Notes: generated by a model from the sequence alone, not told the origin. A stretch of DNA of 64,000 bases from Orobanche coerulescens (GCA_033398695.1 CM065815.1:142087001-142151000), one strand, 5' to 3'. Positions 1 through 10,160 are shown, counted from the stretch's first letter. Numbers and translations are program-made.

Positions 1-80
1 ATTGTGATTATTCACGAAATTGAGTGTATTGAAATTCAGCCGCTAATTAATTCAAATCTGCTCATAAACTACATCCCTTT

Positions 81-383
81 TAGTGATAGCTTTCACACCG
101 TTATTTGCTAACGTGTAGCTCTTTTCACTGACACAATTTCTATCTCATTTTTTTTTTCGTAAAAAGGTGATAGCTTTCACACCGTTATTTGCTAACGTGT
201 AGCTCTCTTCACCAATTTTTCTGAGACAGCAGCTACGCACCAACAATGGTTAGTCCTTTATTTTTCGCAAAATTTAAGACTTCCAAAATTAGGCATTTAT
301 TCGCTCAACACTTCTCCTTTTCGTCATTTTTTTTAGGTGATAGCTTTCACAACGTTATTTGCTAACGTGTAGCTCTTTTCACC
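81..383. repeat. Three copies of a 47-bp imperfect hairpin repeat
   Basis: Near-identical units lie at about 81-128, 166-213 and 336-383, separated by unrelated AT-rich sequence. Each begins GTGATAGCTTTCAC and ends AGCTCTTTTCAC. The core folds as CGTTA-tttgc-TAACG, flanked by CAC/GTG, AGCT/AGCT and terminal GTGA/TCAC pairings. They differ by a few bases. They resemble short mobile hairpins or structured RNA repeats. No protein-coding sense is seen. Confidence 0.7.
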
Positions 384-1195
384 AATGACTCCTTTTTTTT
401 TTAGGGAATAGAATTTTTGCAGAAAATCATTTCTTAGTTTAAGCATGAAAAATCAAAAACTCCACAAATTAAGTAAATTTCAGTTTTATTTTTCATCAAC
501 CGGTTGATTCTTCTTTTCTCAAGGTAACGAATGACTCGATTTTATATGATAATTACAAGGCTCGGAAAGAGAGATTAAGGCTCAAAAAATTTTGGAATAT
601 ACCAAAAAAAAAAAAATTACCGGTTAAAACGATTTAGAAGCTTGTATATAGCTAATTTATTGGTGTTATGGCCAGATCTAGAAATCTCATAAATCAAAAT
701 ACTATAAATATATATATATATATAATAAAAAAAATTAAGGCAAATAACCAAATCAATCAAAACACACCAAAATACTAAAACAAACCACCCCCAAACTTGA
801 AAATAAAACTGTCCTCAGTTTTAAAAAAAAAAAAAAAATCAATGCAGAAAAACAGAATACTCCCTGTTAAGAAAGTTGATGTCTGAGCTAACGTCTTTTA
901 GAATCTGCAAGAGAATAAATATACGAGGCACACAACAAAAGAAAATAAAATATACTCGTAAGTATAACACAATTTTTAAGATGCGCATCAAGAAAGTCCG
1001 AAGAGTCGTCTTACGCTGCCATCAAAGTTTTTATAAAAAACACACAATAAACATTACAGTAAAAAAAATAACAATACATAAATTGCGAATAGATGCGCGT
1101 CAAGAGATCAAGAAGAAACTCCTTAAGCTGCCACCATTTAGCACGATTATTACACACGACAGAAAGTAAAAATACAAGAGGTCCGACATGGGTTA
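384..1195. other. AT-rich internal region of the left element
   Basis: No convincing coding sequence. It contains an A/T-rich stretch with a (TA)n run near 707-722, a C5 tract at 785-799 that reads CAAGTTTGGGGGTGG on the minus strand, and a degenerate direct repeat (about 980-1025 and 1092-1136, both starting near AGATGCGC and ending near GCTGCCA). A 97-aa plus-strand frame here is Lys/Arg-rich and low in complexity, and I do not treat it as a gene. Confidence 0.5.
785..799 (-). other. Polypurine-tract-like G run
   Basis: On the minus strand this reads CAAGTTTGGGGGTGG, the same core (AAGTTTGGGGG) that precedes the LTRs of the Athila-like and non-autonomous elements at 17562, 39195 and 60173. 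No LTR start follows it here, so it is either an internal tract or the edge of an older element. Confidence 0.4.
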
Positions 1196-1848
1196 TCAAA
1201 GGGAGAGGAATAAATCCACTTTTCGTTTTCTCACGGTAAAATCTTCTACCCAGACAATTTTAGCGAGTGCTGGATCTGGTTGAGGAACAAATTTATTGAG
1301 TTTTTTGATTAGTTCATCTGGTGTTGTTGCAACGACTATGATTCGTTTAGCACGCTCGAAAATAAAACCCTTTTCAACAGAGTAGTCGATGAAAGACAGT
1401 AAACCATCAAAGAAACCATTGACATTAAGCACACCTGTTGGTTTTTGATGAACATTTAGCTGGGCTCTGGTAACCACATGAAAAAGTTCCTCAAGGGTGC
1501 CAAAACCACCGGGAAGGGTGATAAAGGCGCCAGAATTATTTATCATGTGAGTTATGCGATATTGCATATTTACAGATCTAAACTCATCTCCAATAGTTGA
1601 CCCGGTGATTTTACTTTCGGCCCGGAGGTTTTGGGTTTTTTCCCAAAACTCTTTCTCCTTCCATATAGGCTGACATTTCGTCCCATTAATCCTAGACTTC
1701 CTCCTCCGTAAACTACATGAATGCATTTTTCTCCTAAGGTGCGACCCAAATTGTGGGCTGCTTCAGCAAAGCATGCCTCTTTTCCATAACTAGCTCCACC
1801 AAAAATGCAGACCGTGCTAAATTTTTTTGTTGAAGATGATGACTCCAT
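1196..1848 (-). pseudogene. LOG-like: LOG-like cytokinin riboside 5'-monophosphate phosphoribohydrolase, intron-less frameshifted copy
   Basis: LOG enzymes convert inactive cytokinin nucleotides to free bases in the cytosol. The N-terminal part (start 1848) has CIFGGASYG and the nucleotide-site motif GGGSLGLMG near residue 50. The rest is in another frame and has ITGSTIGDE, the MQ-R-I variant of the LOG signature, PGGFGTLEE and the conserved C-terminal region ending at 1196. The frame shifts between about 1681 and 1640. Total length is about 215 residues, as expected for LOG. Plant LOG genes I know of are multi-exon, but this copy has no intron gap. A CT-rich stretch resembling an mRNA leader precedes the ATG. 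It lies in sense orientation within the left retroelement. Inference: a retro-copied, captured host gene, now a pseudogene. Confidence 0.8.
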
Positions 1849-2161
1849 TTTTGAAAAGAAAATTTTTTTTAGAGAGAAACAGAGAAAAGTGCAAGTTTGA
1901 GGGATGAATGAAAGAAACCAGTAGAAAGTTTATCTATAGAAGAAAAAGAAGGTAAAAACTGTTTAACAAGTTTGTGATTGCGTTTGATTGTGCTTCAACT
2001 ACTCAATAGAATAATGAAAGCATTTATCGCGTAGCACATTTTTTATTCAGAAAATCTCACCACACGACAAAAATAAAAGATACTTACACGTATGTACAGT
2101 AGTTGTGATTGTGGCTCACATCTTCCTTTGATTTTACATTCAGAAACGGCCTAAACGCCTT
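1849..2161. other. Spacer between LOG copy and 181-aa ORF
   Basis: AT-rich with no ORF of note. The part next to 1848 reads on the minus strand as a CT-rich leader (TTTCTCTGTTTCTCTC) followed by A-rich sequence up to the LOG ATG, like a natural 5' UTR. Nothing else is recognised. Confidence 0.4.
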
Positions 2162-2707
2162 CTATGAGTCGGGGAGAAGCTTCCCATCCAATTTTCTTAC
2201 AAATTGGCAAACAGGGTCTTTTAACGTCAGATTCCCAAGACGTTGTTCATATTCTGGTTGGAATTTATTCCACAAATATCGAATTCCGTAATGTACGAGT
2301 CCACTAGGATGCGTGTCAAGAGAAATTTCGATATCATCTAAATTCTCCTTATTCAGACCATCCTTAATGAACTGAATTTTATCTTCTCTGTTTGTAGATG
2401 GAATTCCTAAAGATCGACATTTTAAATTACAGTTCCATCTAGCACATTTATAACAAACGGCTATCATCTTTGCTCGTCGTTTCTTCGCATATGAACTTTT
2501 TCCTAGCCCTGGTAAAAATCTAGTCGGTGTTTCTGTGAATTCACCCTCTATTCGTACTTTGGATTCAATTATGAATCTTATGTCAAAAGGTATGCTTTTA
2601 TTCATAAGCAACCTCATCCTTTCAAGCCTTGTCTTGTAAATTTTTAAAATTGCATTTTTGCTTAGAAAGGGAAATTTTTTTTCGATTTTATACAATGTTT
2701 CTTCCAT
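2162..2707 (-). CDS. Hypothetical 181-aa protein with a CX2CX4CX3C cluster
   Basis: An uninterrupted ATG-initiated frame starting about 235 bp downstream of the primer-binding site, in the element's sense direction. The first 60 residues are Lys/Arg-rich and helical in appearance. Around residues 76-100 comes a basic stretch (KKRRAK), then a tight four-cysteine cluster CYKCARWNCNLKC, which could bind zinc but is not the CCHC knuckle of gag. The C-terminal third is acidic then aromatic. I do not recognise the family. It could be a captured host gene like the neighbouring LOG copy, or an element-specific protein occupying the gag position. An intact frame in such decayed surroundings suggests a recent origin or selection. 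Confidence 0.5.
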   Translation of the reverse strand: MEETLYKIEKKFPFLSKNAILKIYKTRLERMRLLMNKSIPFDIRFIIESKVRIEGEFTETPTRFLPGLGKSSYAKKRRAKMIAVCYKCARWNCNLKCRSLGIPSTNREDKIQFIKDGLNKENLDDIEISLDTHPSGLVHYGIRYLWNKFQPEYEQRLGNLTLKDPVCQFVRKLDGKLLPDS

Positions 2708-2941
2708 GACAAAAAAAATAAAAAAATAAAAAAAAAATAAAAAGACAATGAAAATAATTGAAGAAAATATCTACAAATATCAGTTGTTGTGGGAAACTGA
2801 AAAATCCGACTTTAATAGTCACGGAGTACCGTTATCCGCCACTTGACCGGACAAACACAATTGAGTACTAAGTTACAACGTCGAGAAATTTGTACTTATA
2901 AAAATAGTTTACAATGTAAGATTTCAAATATAACTTATACT

Positions 2942-2959
2942 TCCCCGGCAACGGCGCCA
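2942..2959 (-). other. Primer-binding site, tRNA-Asp type
   Basis: The minus strand reads TGGCGCCGTTGCCGGGGA, the complement of the plant tRNA-Asp 3' end, 6 bp inside the LTR end at 2966. This sets the element's orientation: the internal region is to the left. Confidence 0.85.
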
Positions 2960-3989
2960 AAAACTTGACACGGTTTTAGTGTAACTATCGCAAGTGAGAC
3001 ACGTTTTTAGTGTAACTATCGCAAGTGCACGATATCGTATCAAGTAGTAAAGTGGACTTTTTTAGTCCGGTTTATCGATCCCACAAGGAAGTTTGGTTAT
3101 AATTTGAATTATACACTATTAGTCTATTTTTATAGATACTAAGATGAGTGAAACACACAATTTAAAGAGTTTGGTTTAATTGTTGCAAAACAAATGCAAT
3201 AATAGTTCTAATATTTTAAGGAAATAAAAAAAATAGCAATAATAATAGATTGATTAACGATAAAATGAAATAGTTGGGATTACAAACTTAGTTTGTCATT
3301 AGTTATAAAAGATGTATAGGAGATCATAAAATGAATTTACTTATTATGTTGTGTAGATTCGATTTTCCTTAAAAAGACGGTTTCTCTTTCGAACTATAAA
3401 ACGCCCCTTACATATTGAATCAATCCACTATATTTCTTTGTTGATTGGCTTCAACACATAGCATTAGGATTTATGAAAATAACTCAAAGAATCATCTAAG
3501 GACTAGAGGTATATTTCTATCCCCTAGAACAACTTAGAGTGAAGATCATTTGATCTAATGAAAAATATTTTCTTTCGAAACATATGAAGACCATAAATAT
3601 CGTCATTTATTGGCCAAATAAATAAAGATTGTTAAAACAATGAAAATCACACACAATAATAAGTAATTCACAATAGATCTTTACACAAACATAAATAACA
3701 TGACTAACCTTGTTTATAATCCCAACTAAAGATTACTTAGCCCATGAAGGGTTTATTACACATATTACAAGCTTGTGTGGTCATTATTAGTTGAATCAAG
3801 AGAAAGAATTGATCCTAACTCCCTTAGTAGATAAAGGAGATGGAAACAATAAACTCTCTGAACAACATATGTTATACCACACTTACAAATATCACTCAAG
3901 AACACAAGTGTGTTCTTCACAAAAAGAAAAGTTTACAAAAAATGGAAAATTATAAGATGAATGATCAATGATGAAGGATCTAAGGGGTC

Positions 3990-3999
3990 TATTTATATA
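3990..3999 (-). promoter_or_regulatory. LTR TATA box
   Basis: TATATAAATA on the minus strand, in the context GGTATATAAATAGACC, about 130 bp downstream of the palindrome array. Transcription would run left through the LTR end, the primer-binding site, the 181-aa ORF and the LOG copy. Confidence 0.6.
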
Positions 4000-4124
4000 C
4001 CTAAAGTCATCTAATAGCTCCAAAACTCCAGCATTATTACATTAGATCGGATCAATGTCATCCATCCCCTCAATAATACACAAAAAGTATAAAAAATTAG
4101 ACAAATCATAACAATCTGTCAAGA

Positions 4125-4204
4125 GTTACGGCCGTAACATTCAGGAGTTACGGCCGTAACAAGGATGACTTACGGCCGTAACCCCTGAATGTTACGGCCG
4201 TAAC
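4125..4204. repeat. Four GTTACGGCCGTAAC palindromes forming a 35-bp stem-loop
   Basis: Perfect 14-bp palindromes lie at 4125-4138, 4147-4160 and 4191-4204, and one with a single end change at 4169-4182. In addition, 4125-4159 and 4170-4204 are inverted copies of each other with one mismatch and an 11-bp loop. The block sits in U3 upstream of the TATA box. Confidence 0.9.
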
Positions 4205-4581
4205 TTGGCTTCATAAATTTGCTCACTGGATGTTTTGATAGTTACGTTTTCAGCCCAGAATTTCTCAGACTTTGCATTTTTGCCCCAGATCTTCTTCAGA
4301 TGATAACTTTTGATATATAACTCTGATTTTGAATCCGGAAAGACTGCCGAATTCATCTCGGAAAGCCCTACAGCATGAATATATCAAAATTCAACAAAGA
4401 GAATATTTAATAAACATGTTATTTCTTGAGTAAATCAGTTATTTAATCCGATCATTATCCGATAAAAATAAAATACAAAAAAACTAATTAATTAAAAGCA
4501 AAAAACGAGAAGACTAGCGCAATTATGGGTGAATTTTATCGATACAAACCATGGATAAGTGTACAAAAATGACACTTATCA

Positions 4582-5188
4582 GACGACCAATCTTTTCGAG
4601 ATGTACTCACCGTCTTTTTCAGGATTAGTTTAATCTCTTTGTTAGCCGCTTCGGCTTGTCCATTTTCTTGTGGCTGATAGGCCAATGATTTCTTTGATCG
4701 GACCCCATATTTCTGAAGGACTTTATCCATGATTTTGTTGACAAAGTGCGATCCCCAATCACTGATTAATGCTTTTGGGGTTCCAAACCGGCAAAAAATG
4801 TTCTTCTTTAAAAATTTCATCACTACTTGAGCATCATTTGTTGGGGAAGAAATTGCCTCGAACCATCGAGATACATACTCGACTGCTAGCAGAATGTACT
4901 TATTCCCAAATGATGAGGAAAATGGTCCCATGAAGTCGATGCCCCAGACGTCAAATAGTTCAACCTCAATTACGTTGGTCATGGGCATCTCATGACACCT
5001 TGAAATATTCCCCACTCGTTGGCATCTATCGCATTGTTGAATGAAGAGATAGCAGTCTTTGTATAACATAGACCAATAATATTCACTTTGCAACACCTTT
5101 GCAGCAGTCCGTGTTGCTCCGAAATATCCTCCGGTTGGTGAAGAATGGCATTATTGAAGAATTTCATCCCATTCCTCTTGCGGCACAT
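4582..5188 (-). pseudogene. Athila-like integrase, truncated
   Basis: Contains the zinc-binding C-x2-C (CDRC), the core GID aspartate, the second aspartate in SDWGSHF and the glutamate in GQAEAANKE, then breaks off after RKDWS where the neighbouring LTR begins. The N-terminal zinc-finger part is in another frame (about 5100-5188). The C-terminal integrase half is missing from the window because it lies beyond the inserted element. Confidence 0.8.
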
Positions 5189-6503
5189 ATGTCCTCACTA
5201 TCATGTCGGCACATATCTTAAAAAGTAGTGGATCATCCCACATATAGAACTTGATATCATGGAGGAATTTCTTCTTTTGATAATGAGATAAGTCCTGGGG
5301 TAGCAAACCTGCAACCAAAAAATTAACAATGTCAGCAAACCACGGAAATTTAGCTTCTACCATAAGAAGCCGCTCGTCTGGAAACTCTTCTTTAATCCCT
5401 TCGATTTCGGGTTCCTCCTCTTTCTTGTACTCAAGGCGAGATAAGTGGTCAGCCACCACATTCTCACAAACTTTCCTATCTCGAACCTCCACGTCAAACT
5501 CTTGTAAAAGAAAAATCCATCGAATTAGGCAAGGTTTAGAATCTTTCTTTTCGAACAAGTACTTGATAGCAGCCTGGTGCGTGTGTACTATCATCTTTGT
5601 CCCAATTAAATATGATCGGAACTTATCAAAAGCAAATACCATGACAAGCATTTCTTTCTCCGTTGTTGTGTAATTTTGTTGGGCTCCGTCCAATGTTTTG
5701 CTTGCATAATAAATAGCCCGAAATAGTTTCTCACGACGTTGTCCCAACACAGCTCTGACTGCATAATCACTTGCATCACACATGATCTCAAAAGGTTGAG
5801 ACCAATCTGGTACTACGAGCATAGGAGCACTCACTAATGCCTTTTTTAGAGTTTCAAATGCCTGCAAACACTCGTTAGAAAGAATGAAAGTGGTATCTTT
5901 TTCAAACAATTTACTCAAAGGTTTAGTGGTTTTTGAAATATCTTTTATGAATCTCCTATAAAAACCCGCATGACCAAGAAAACTCCTAATTGCCTTTTCA
6001 TTCTTCGGTGGGGGAAGTTTCTCAATGGCGACAATTTTCACCCTATGAACCTCCAAACCAGCGGCAGACACTCTATGGCCTAGGACAATTCCTTCTTGCA
6101 CCATAAAGTGGCGTTTCTCCCAATTTAGCACGAGATTAGTATCTTCACGCCGCTGCAAAACTAAAGTGAGATTATGCAAGCAATGATCAAATGAATTTCC
6201 AAACACCGAAAAATCATCCATGAATACTTCCATTATATGTTCAATCAAACCATAAAAGATAGCTATCATGCAATGCTGAAAAGTGGCTGGGGCATTACAT
6301 AAGCCAAACGACATCCTACGATAAGCATAAATTCCATAAGGACATGTAAAAGCCATTTTTTCTTGATCTTCCGGTGTTATGTAGATTTGATTATATCCTG
6401 AATAGCCATCAAGAAAATAGAAAAATTTATACCCCGCCAATCTATTGAGCATTTGATCAATAAAGGGGAGGGGGAAATTGTCTTTGCGAGTAGCCACATT
6501 CAA
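5151..6503 (-). pseudogene. Athila-like reverse transcriptase and RNase H
   Basis: A 450-residue open frame. The RT fingers/palm motifs include [12 protein letters not shown], the [11 protein letters not shown] box and catalytic FMDDF. The thumb and connection follow, then RNase H with MCDASDYAV and TTEKEM. The usual T-D-H near the RNase H end reads T-H-Q (about residue 306), which removes a metal-binding aspartate. The upstream part of RT is in a different frame that ends near 6500, so pol is frameshifted. It copies RNA to DNA in intact relatives and is probably dead here. Confidence 0.85.
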
Positions 6504-7845
6504 ATCCTATAGTCTATACACAGTCGCCATCCCGTAACTACCCTCATAACAATTAATCCATCTTTCTCGTCTTTGGTTACGGTCATCCCTCCCCATTTTG
6601 ACACAACTTGCGCAGGACTCACCCACTCACTATCGGAAATTAGATATATCATTCTGGCATCTAATAGTTTGAGCACTTCCTTTTTCACCACTTCTTTCAT
6701 TATGGGATTAAGTCTTCGTTGATTTTGCACTTTAGGTTTACAATTTTCTTCAAGCAAAATCCTATGCATGCATATTGAAGGGCTAGTTCCCTTCAAATCT
6801 GAGATAGAGCATCTTATAGCCGACTTATGAGTTCTCAACACACGAAGCAATTTATCTAGTTGAGTAGATGAAAGTGAAGAGTATACAATTACCGGATTGG
6901 TATTATTACCATCTAGAAATGCAAACTTGAGGTGTTCTGGAAGGGTTTTAAGGTCCAAGCTTGGTTGAGATACATCCGACTGAGACGAAACGGACCCAAA
7001 ACTTTGGACCGTGTCACTTGACATGGTCGAGTCGTCCGTCAGCTTGATTTCCGCAACTACTTCATGCTCCTCTTTGTCAAAATCATCAGATTTATTGATT
7101 TTCGGTTCTTCCTGTAGATAATTCAATTCACAAACATAACCAAACAGGTCATAATCGTCAAACTCCAAGGTTGAGTCACTAGAAAAACATGATTTTGTAA
7201 GGTCAAACTCTAACGGATCCGCGAATAATGAGTGTAAGATTTTTTTCTTCCCATACGAACTTATACGGTCAATAACATTGCAATATTCCATATCATCATG
7301 AAATTTCATAGCTTTAAATATGGAAAATAGAACAGGCTCATCGTTAACACGTAGTGTTAATTCTCTCCTTTCGACATCAGTAAGAGCCTTTCCCATTGCT
7401 AAAAACGGACGTCCAAGAATAAGTGGTAGATCTTCATCTTCTTCCATGTCGAGAACGAAAAAATCCGCTGGAAATATAAATTTGTCGACTTTTACGAGCA
7501 CATCTTTAACAATCCCCTTGGGGTGTGTTATGGATCAATCCGCCAATTGTAAAATGACTGTTGTGGCTTTCATTTCTCCGACACCTAATTTCCTAAAAAT
7601 AGATAAAGGCATAAGGTTAATCAAAGTACCTAAATCACACAAAGCTTTATCGAATGAAACGTTTCCAATGGTTCATGGAACGGTAAAGCTCCCGAGGTCC
7701 TTAAGCTTTTATGGCAATTTACGTTAGATAATAGCGCTACATTCTTCGGTTAGTTTAACCATTTCATGCTCTTCCATCCATCTTTTTCTTGATATCACAT
7801 CCTTCAAGAATTTTGCATAATTAGGTATTTTTTCCAAAGCGTCTG
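6500..7845 (-). pseudogene. Athila-like gag C-terminus, protease and N-terminal RT region
   Basis: Reading leftwards from 7845: a gag C-terminal motif near E-K-I-P-N-Y-A-K-F, T-E-E-C-S-A-I, then protease with ALCDLG (the canonical catalytic D-x-G) and the flap-distal LILGRPF around 7400, followed by the RT-proximal KPVQNQRRLNP stretch and the ISDSEWVSP box before the frameshift at 6500. A stop interrupts the gag side near 7730. Homology to 56027-57300 is clear by eye. Confidence 0.75.
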
Positions 7846-8660
7846 CACATAAATTTGTACCATAAGAAGGTCATCACCTTCCTGTATTTTGAAGAGTGTC
7901 TTGTCGACAGCACCTTCCTCAAATCCACTGTTGATAAGATACAACGATAGGGTTTCATACCATGTTCTAGGTGCTTGCTTGAGACCATACAATGCTTTTC
8001 TTAGCCTGTATACAAGATCTCTCCCCTCCATGTTGGCAAACCCTAGAGGTTATTGGACATGCACTTCTTCAGCTAGGTCACCATTAAGTAATGCGCTCTT
8101 AACAACCATTTGATATACAATGAAGTCCTTCGGAGCCGCAAATGCTAGGAATATCCTAGTGGCTTCTTATCTGGCTATAGGGACAAATGTTTCATCATAG
8201 TTTATACCTTCTTCTTGTCTATAACCTTGGGCAAACAGTGGACTTGTTCCTTATAACAAGGCCATTCTCATCCCTTGCTGTTTCGAAATACCCATTTAGT
8301 TCCAATTACAGCTTCATGGGTTGGTCCGAGAACTGGTACCAAACATTGTTCCTTCCGAAACCATTTGGCTCTTCTTCCATAGATGAAATCCAGTGAGAGT
8401 TATTGAGAGCTTCATTGGTCAAGACGGAGACGGGTTCAGACTGTGCTAAGAATACAGCTACTGTGCACATGGTAAGTCTCCTAAGTTCAGCTTTGGACTT
8501 TCATACCGGGAATGGGGATTGTTCGGATCCAGATCTTATTTCCTCTTGTGCAAAAAGTACAATTCCTTGTGTGCTCTGTATTCTTCTTCTAGTGGAAACA
8601 CCATCAATAATGTTACCAATTATTAACGCATATGGGTGATATCTAAACCACCTCATGTCG
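7846..8660 (-). pseudogene. Copia reverse transcriptase, N-terminal half
   Basis: The clearest part is 7846-8031, with KALYGLKQAPRTWYE and VDKTLF ending at VQIYV, just before where the catalytic D-D would fall. Upstream (8032-8400), fragments in other frames correspond to the N-x-W, IPRNK-like and F-A-P-V-A-R regions. Multiple frameshifts and stops. Truncated by a junction, not by an LTR insertion. Confidence 0.75.
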
Positions 8661-8908
8661 GGTTCTAAGTCAGCATCCATTACGTGTCTTGTTGGGCTGT
8701 AGTTCCAGCTTCAGCTTCTATAGCATCGACTTGTACTTCCTCATCTGCTCTTACAGCAGCGGGATTTATCATTAGAGTGGCGACAGGGTATTCCTGAAGC
8801 TGTGGGATTTCCTCAAGAGATAAAGTCTGGACAGCTTGGGTTAGGTTTTTTATTCCTGTAGGATCGCAGTGGGGTTCATCGAAGACCACATGGACTGACT
8901 CTCCATAG
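8661..8908 (-). pseudogene. Copia integrase-RT linker
   Basis: An open stretch rich in acidic residues and alanine (about 69 residues, 8889-8680) between integrase and RT. Such long, poorly conserved linkers occur in several copia lineages. No catalytic motif is seen, and assignment rests on position. Confidence 0.45.
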
Positions 8909-9830
8909 TCAGTTTTCTTTTATTGAAAATCCTAAATGCCTTGCTGACAGACGAGTATCCAACAAATATAGCTCATCAGATTTCTCATCAAAGGTCTTGA
9001 CCTGATCCTTCCCATTAATAAGAATGTAACACCTGCATAAAAATGTGAAAATACTCAACCATAGGAGTTTTGTTATTCCATACCTCATGTATGCAGTTTT
9101 GTTGTGGTGCTTGTTGATGATATAGTGGTTTTGTGTGTAGCACGCGGTATTTGTTGCTTCTTCCCAAAAATGATGTGGCAATTTGCTTGCAGCAGTCATT
9201 ATTCTAGTTGCCTCCTTCAGCATCCTGTTTCACTCGATGACACCATTTTTTTGAGGAGTCGGGGCTGCTGTCGTCTGAGCAACCATTTCTCTCTATATGC
9301 CATCGTCCACACAGTATTGCTCTATGAAGCGGTTTGTGTATTTTGTGCCTCTATCGGACCGAATTGATACAATGCTAAGAACTTTCTTATTTTGTAGCTT
9401 TTTCAGGTGTTCTGGCAGCTTCTGGTTGTCTCTTTCTTCTTTCTCACGAATATGGTCCATGAATACCTAGAGAAATCATCAACAATAACAAGATAATATT
9501 CCTTATCTCCCAGGTTGACAGGCTCTACAAAACCATAAAGATCCATATGGAGTAAGTCCAGGACCCTGTGGGTTGAGAGATATGATTTACTCTTCAGAGA
9601 GATCTTGACTTGCTTGCCTTTTTGACAGGGTCCGCAGATGATGTTTTTTTTTAATTGAAACATCAGGCAAGCCTCTGACCATTCCCTGTCAGGCCAATTT
9701 TTTGATGGTCTTGAAGTTGATATGAGACATCCCTTTGTGCCATATCCAGCTTTAATTTGCAGCGCCTTTGGTAACGAAACAAGGAATTTCAGCACTAGTA
9801 GTTTTCCAATCAGCAATATACATATTACCT
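8909..9830 (-). pseudogene. Copia integrase (GAG-pre-integrase and core)
   Basis: 9816-9403 holds the pre-integrase zinc region (C-G-P-C-Q-K-G-K-Q) and the core start HMDLYG with VDDFSRY. After a frameshifted gap, 9223-8909 holds the core's end with CYTQNHYI and INKHHNKT. The conserved stretch bearing the second aspartate and the glutamate is broken by frameshifts around 9230-9400. Dead by inspection. Confidence 0.8.
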
Positions 9831-10160
9831 GACCGACTTCTTGTGAGGACTGTTTGTTTTTTCTTTCTGTCCTTCACCCTATAGTGATCTTCCTATTATT
9901 TAATCGAGAATTATTTATCACAGAACTGGCTAACACTTAGAAGATTGTACTGTACTCCTTCAACATAGGCTACGTTGGTGAGTTTGAGTTTTTGTACAAG
10001 CATGGTTCATTCCCTCTTGTTCTTTCTTTGGATTTATCACCGAATCGAACCTTTAGACCTCGACCTTCTACGTAATATGTTAGCTTGGTGATATCTCCTG
10101 TCATGTGGCGAGAACATCTGCTGTCGAAGTACCAGATGTCCTTTTCCATGATATCCTATA
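9831..10160 (-). pseudogene. Copia protease remnant
   Basis: The active-site region around 10140-10100 reads W-Y-F-D-S-R-C-S-R-H-M-T-G-D. Copia proteases have D-S-G in this place, so the glycine is replaced by arginine. Stops interrupt the following sequence (for example near 9970). Only this part of the protease is recognisable. Confidence 0.65.

Larger units (their letters stand above)
1..4581 (-). mobile_element. LTR retroelement carrying a LOG copy (5' LTR end present, 3' end off-window)
   Basis: Minus-strand LTR element. Its 5' LTR is 2966-4581 and is followed leftwards by a primer-binding site, a short leader, a 181-aa ORF, a LOG-like pseudogene and AT-rich DNA. No gag, protease, reverse transcriptase or integrase motif is visible in the 2965 bp of internal region in the window, so it resembles a large non-autonomous derivative; gag-pol further left cannot be excluded. 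The right edge is sharp: the LTR starts TGATAAGTG on the minus strand at 4581 and abuts Athila-like integrase coding sequence at a conserved Lys-Asp-Trp-Ser motif. The matching 3' LTR and left target-site duplication lie outside the window. Confidence 0.75.
2966..4581 (-). repeat. 5' LTR of the left element (1616 bp)
   Basis: Bounded on the minus strand by TGATAAGTG at 4581 and by ...CCGTGTCA at 2966, with a primer-binding site just inside. It contains a TATA box (3990-3999), an array of GTTACGGCCGTAAC palindromes upstream of it (4125-4204), and a near-perfect 30-bp tandem duplication at its 3' end (about 2966-2995 and 2998-3028, GTGTAACTATCGCAAGTG repeated). No partner LTR is in the window, so age cannot be judged. 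Confidence 0.8.
4582..7845 (-). mobile_element. Athila-like Ty3 relic (protease to integrase fragment)
   Basis: Minus-strand gag C-terminus/protease, reverse transcriptase, RNase H and integrase in order, closely similar to the element at 53618-58756. It is cut at 4582 inside integrase by the left LTR element. At about 7845 it ends inside the gag-protease region, where it joins copia sequence without LTR ends. Confidence 0.85.

Noticed and set aside
81..383. CRISPR-like repeat array
   Set aside because: Only three units with unequal spacing, in plant DNA; the units are hairpins within a retroelement and there are no Cas genes.
876..1169. 97-aa plus-strand ORF
   Set aside because: Low-complexity Lys/Arg/Ile composition from AT-rich DNA, no motif, and antisense to the element.
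2942..2959. tRNA-Asp gene fragment
   Set aside because: Only the 18-nt 3' complement is present next to an LTR end; this is a primer-binding site, not a tRNA gene.
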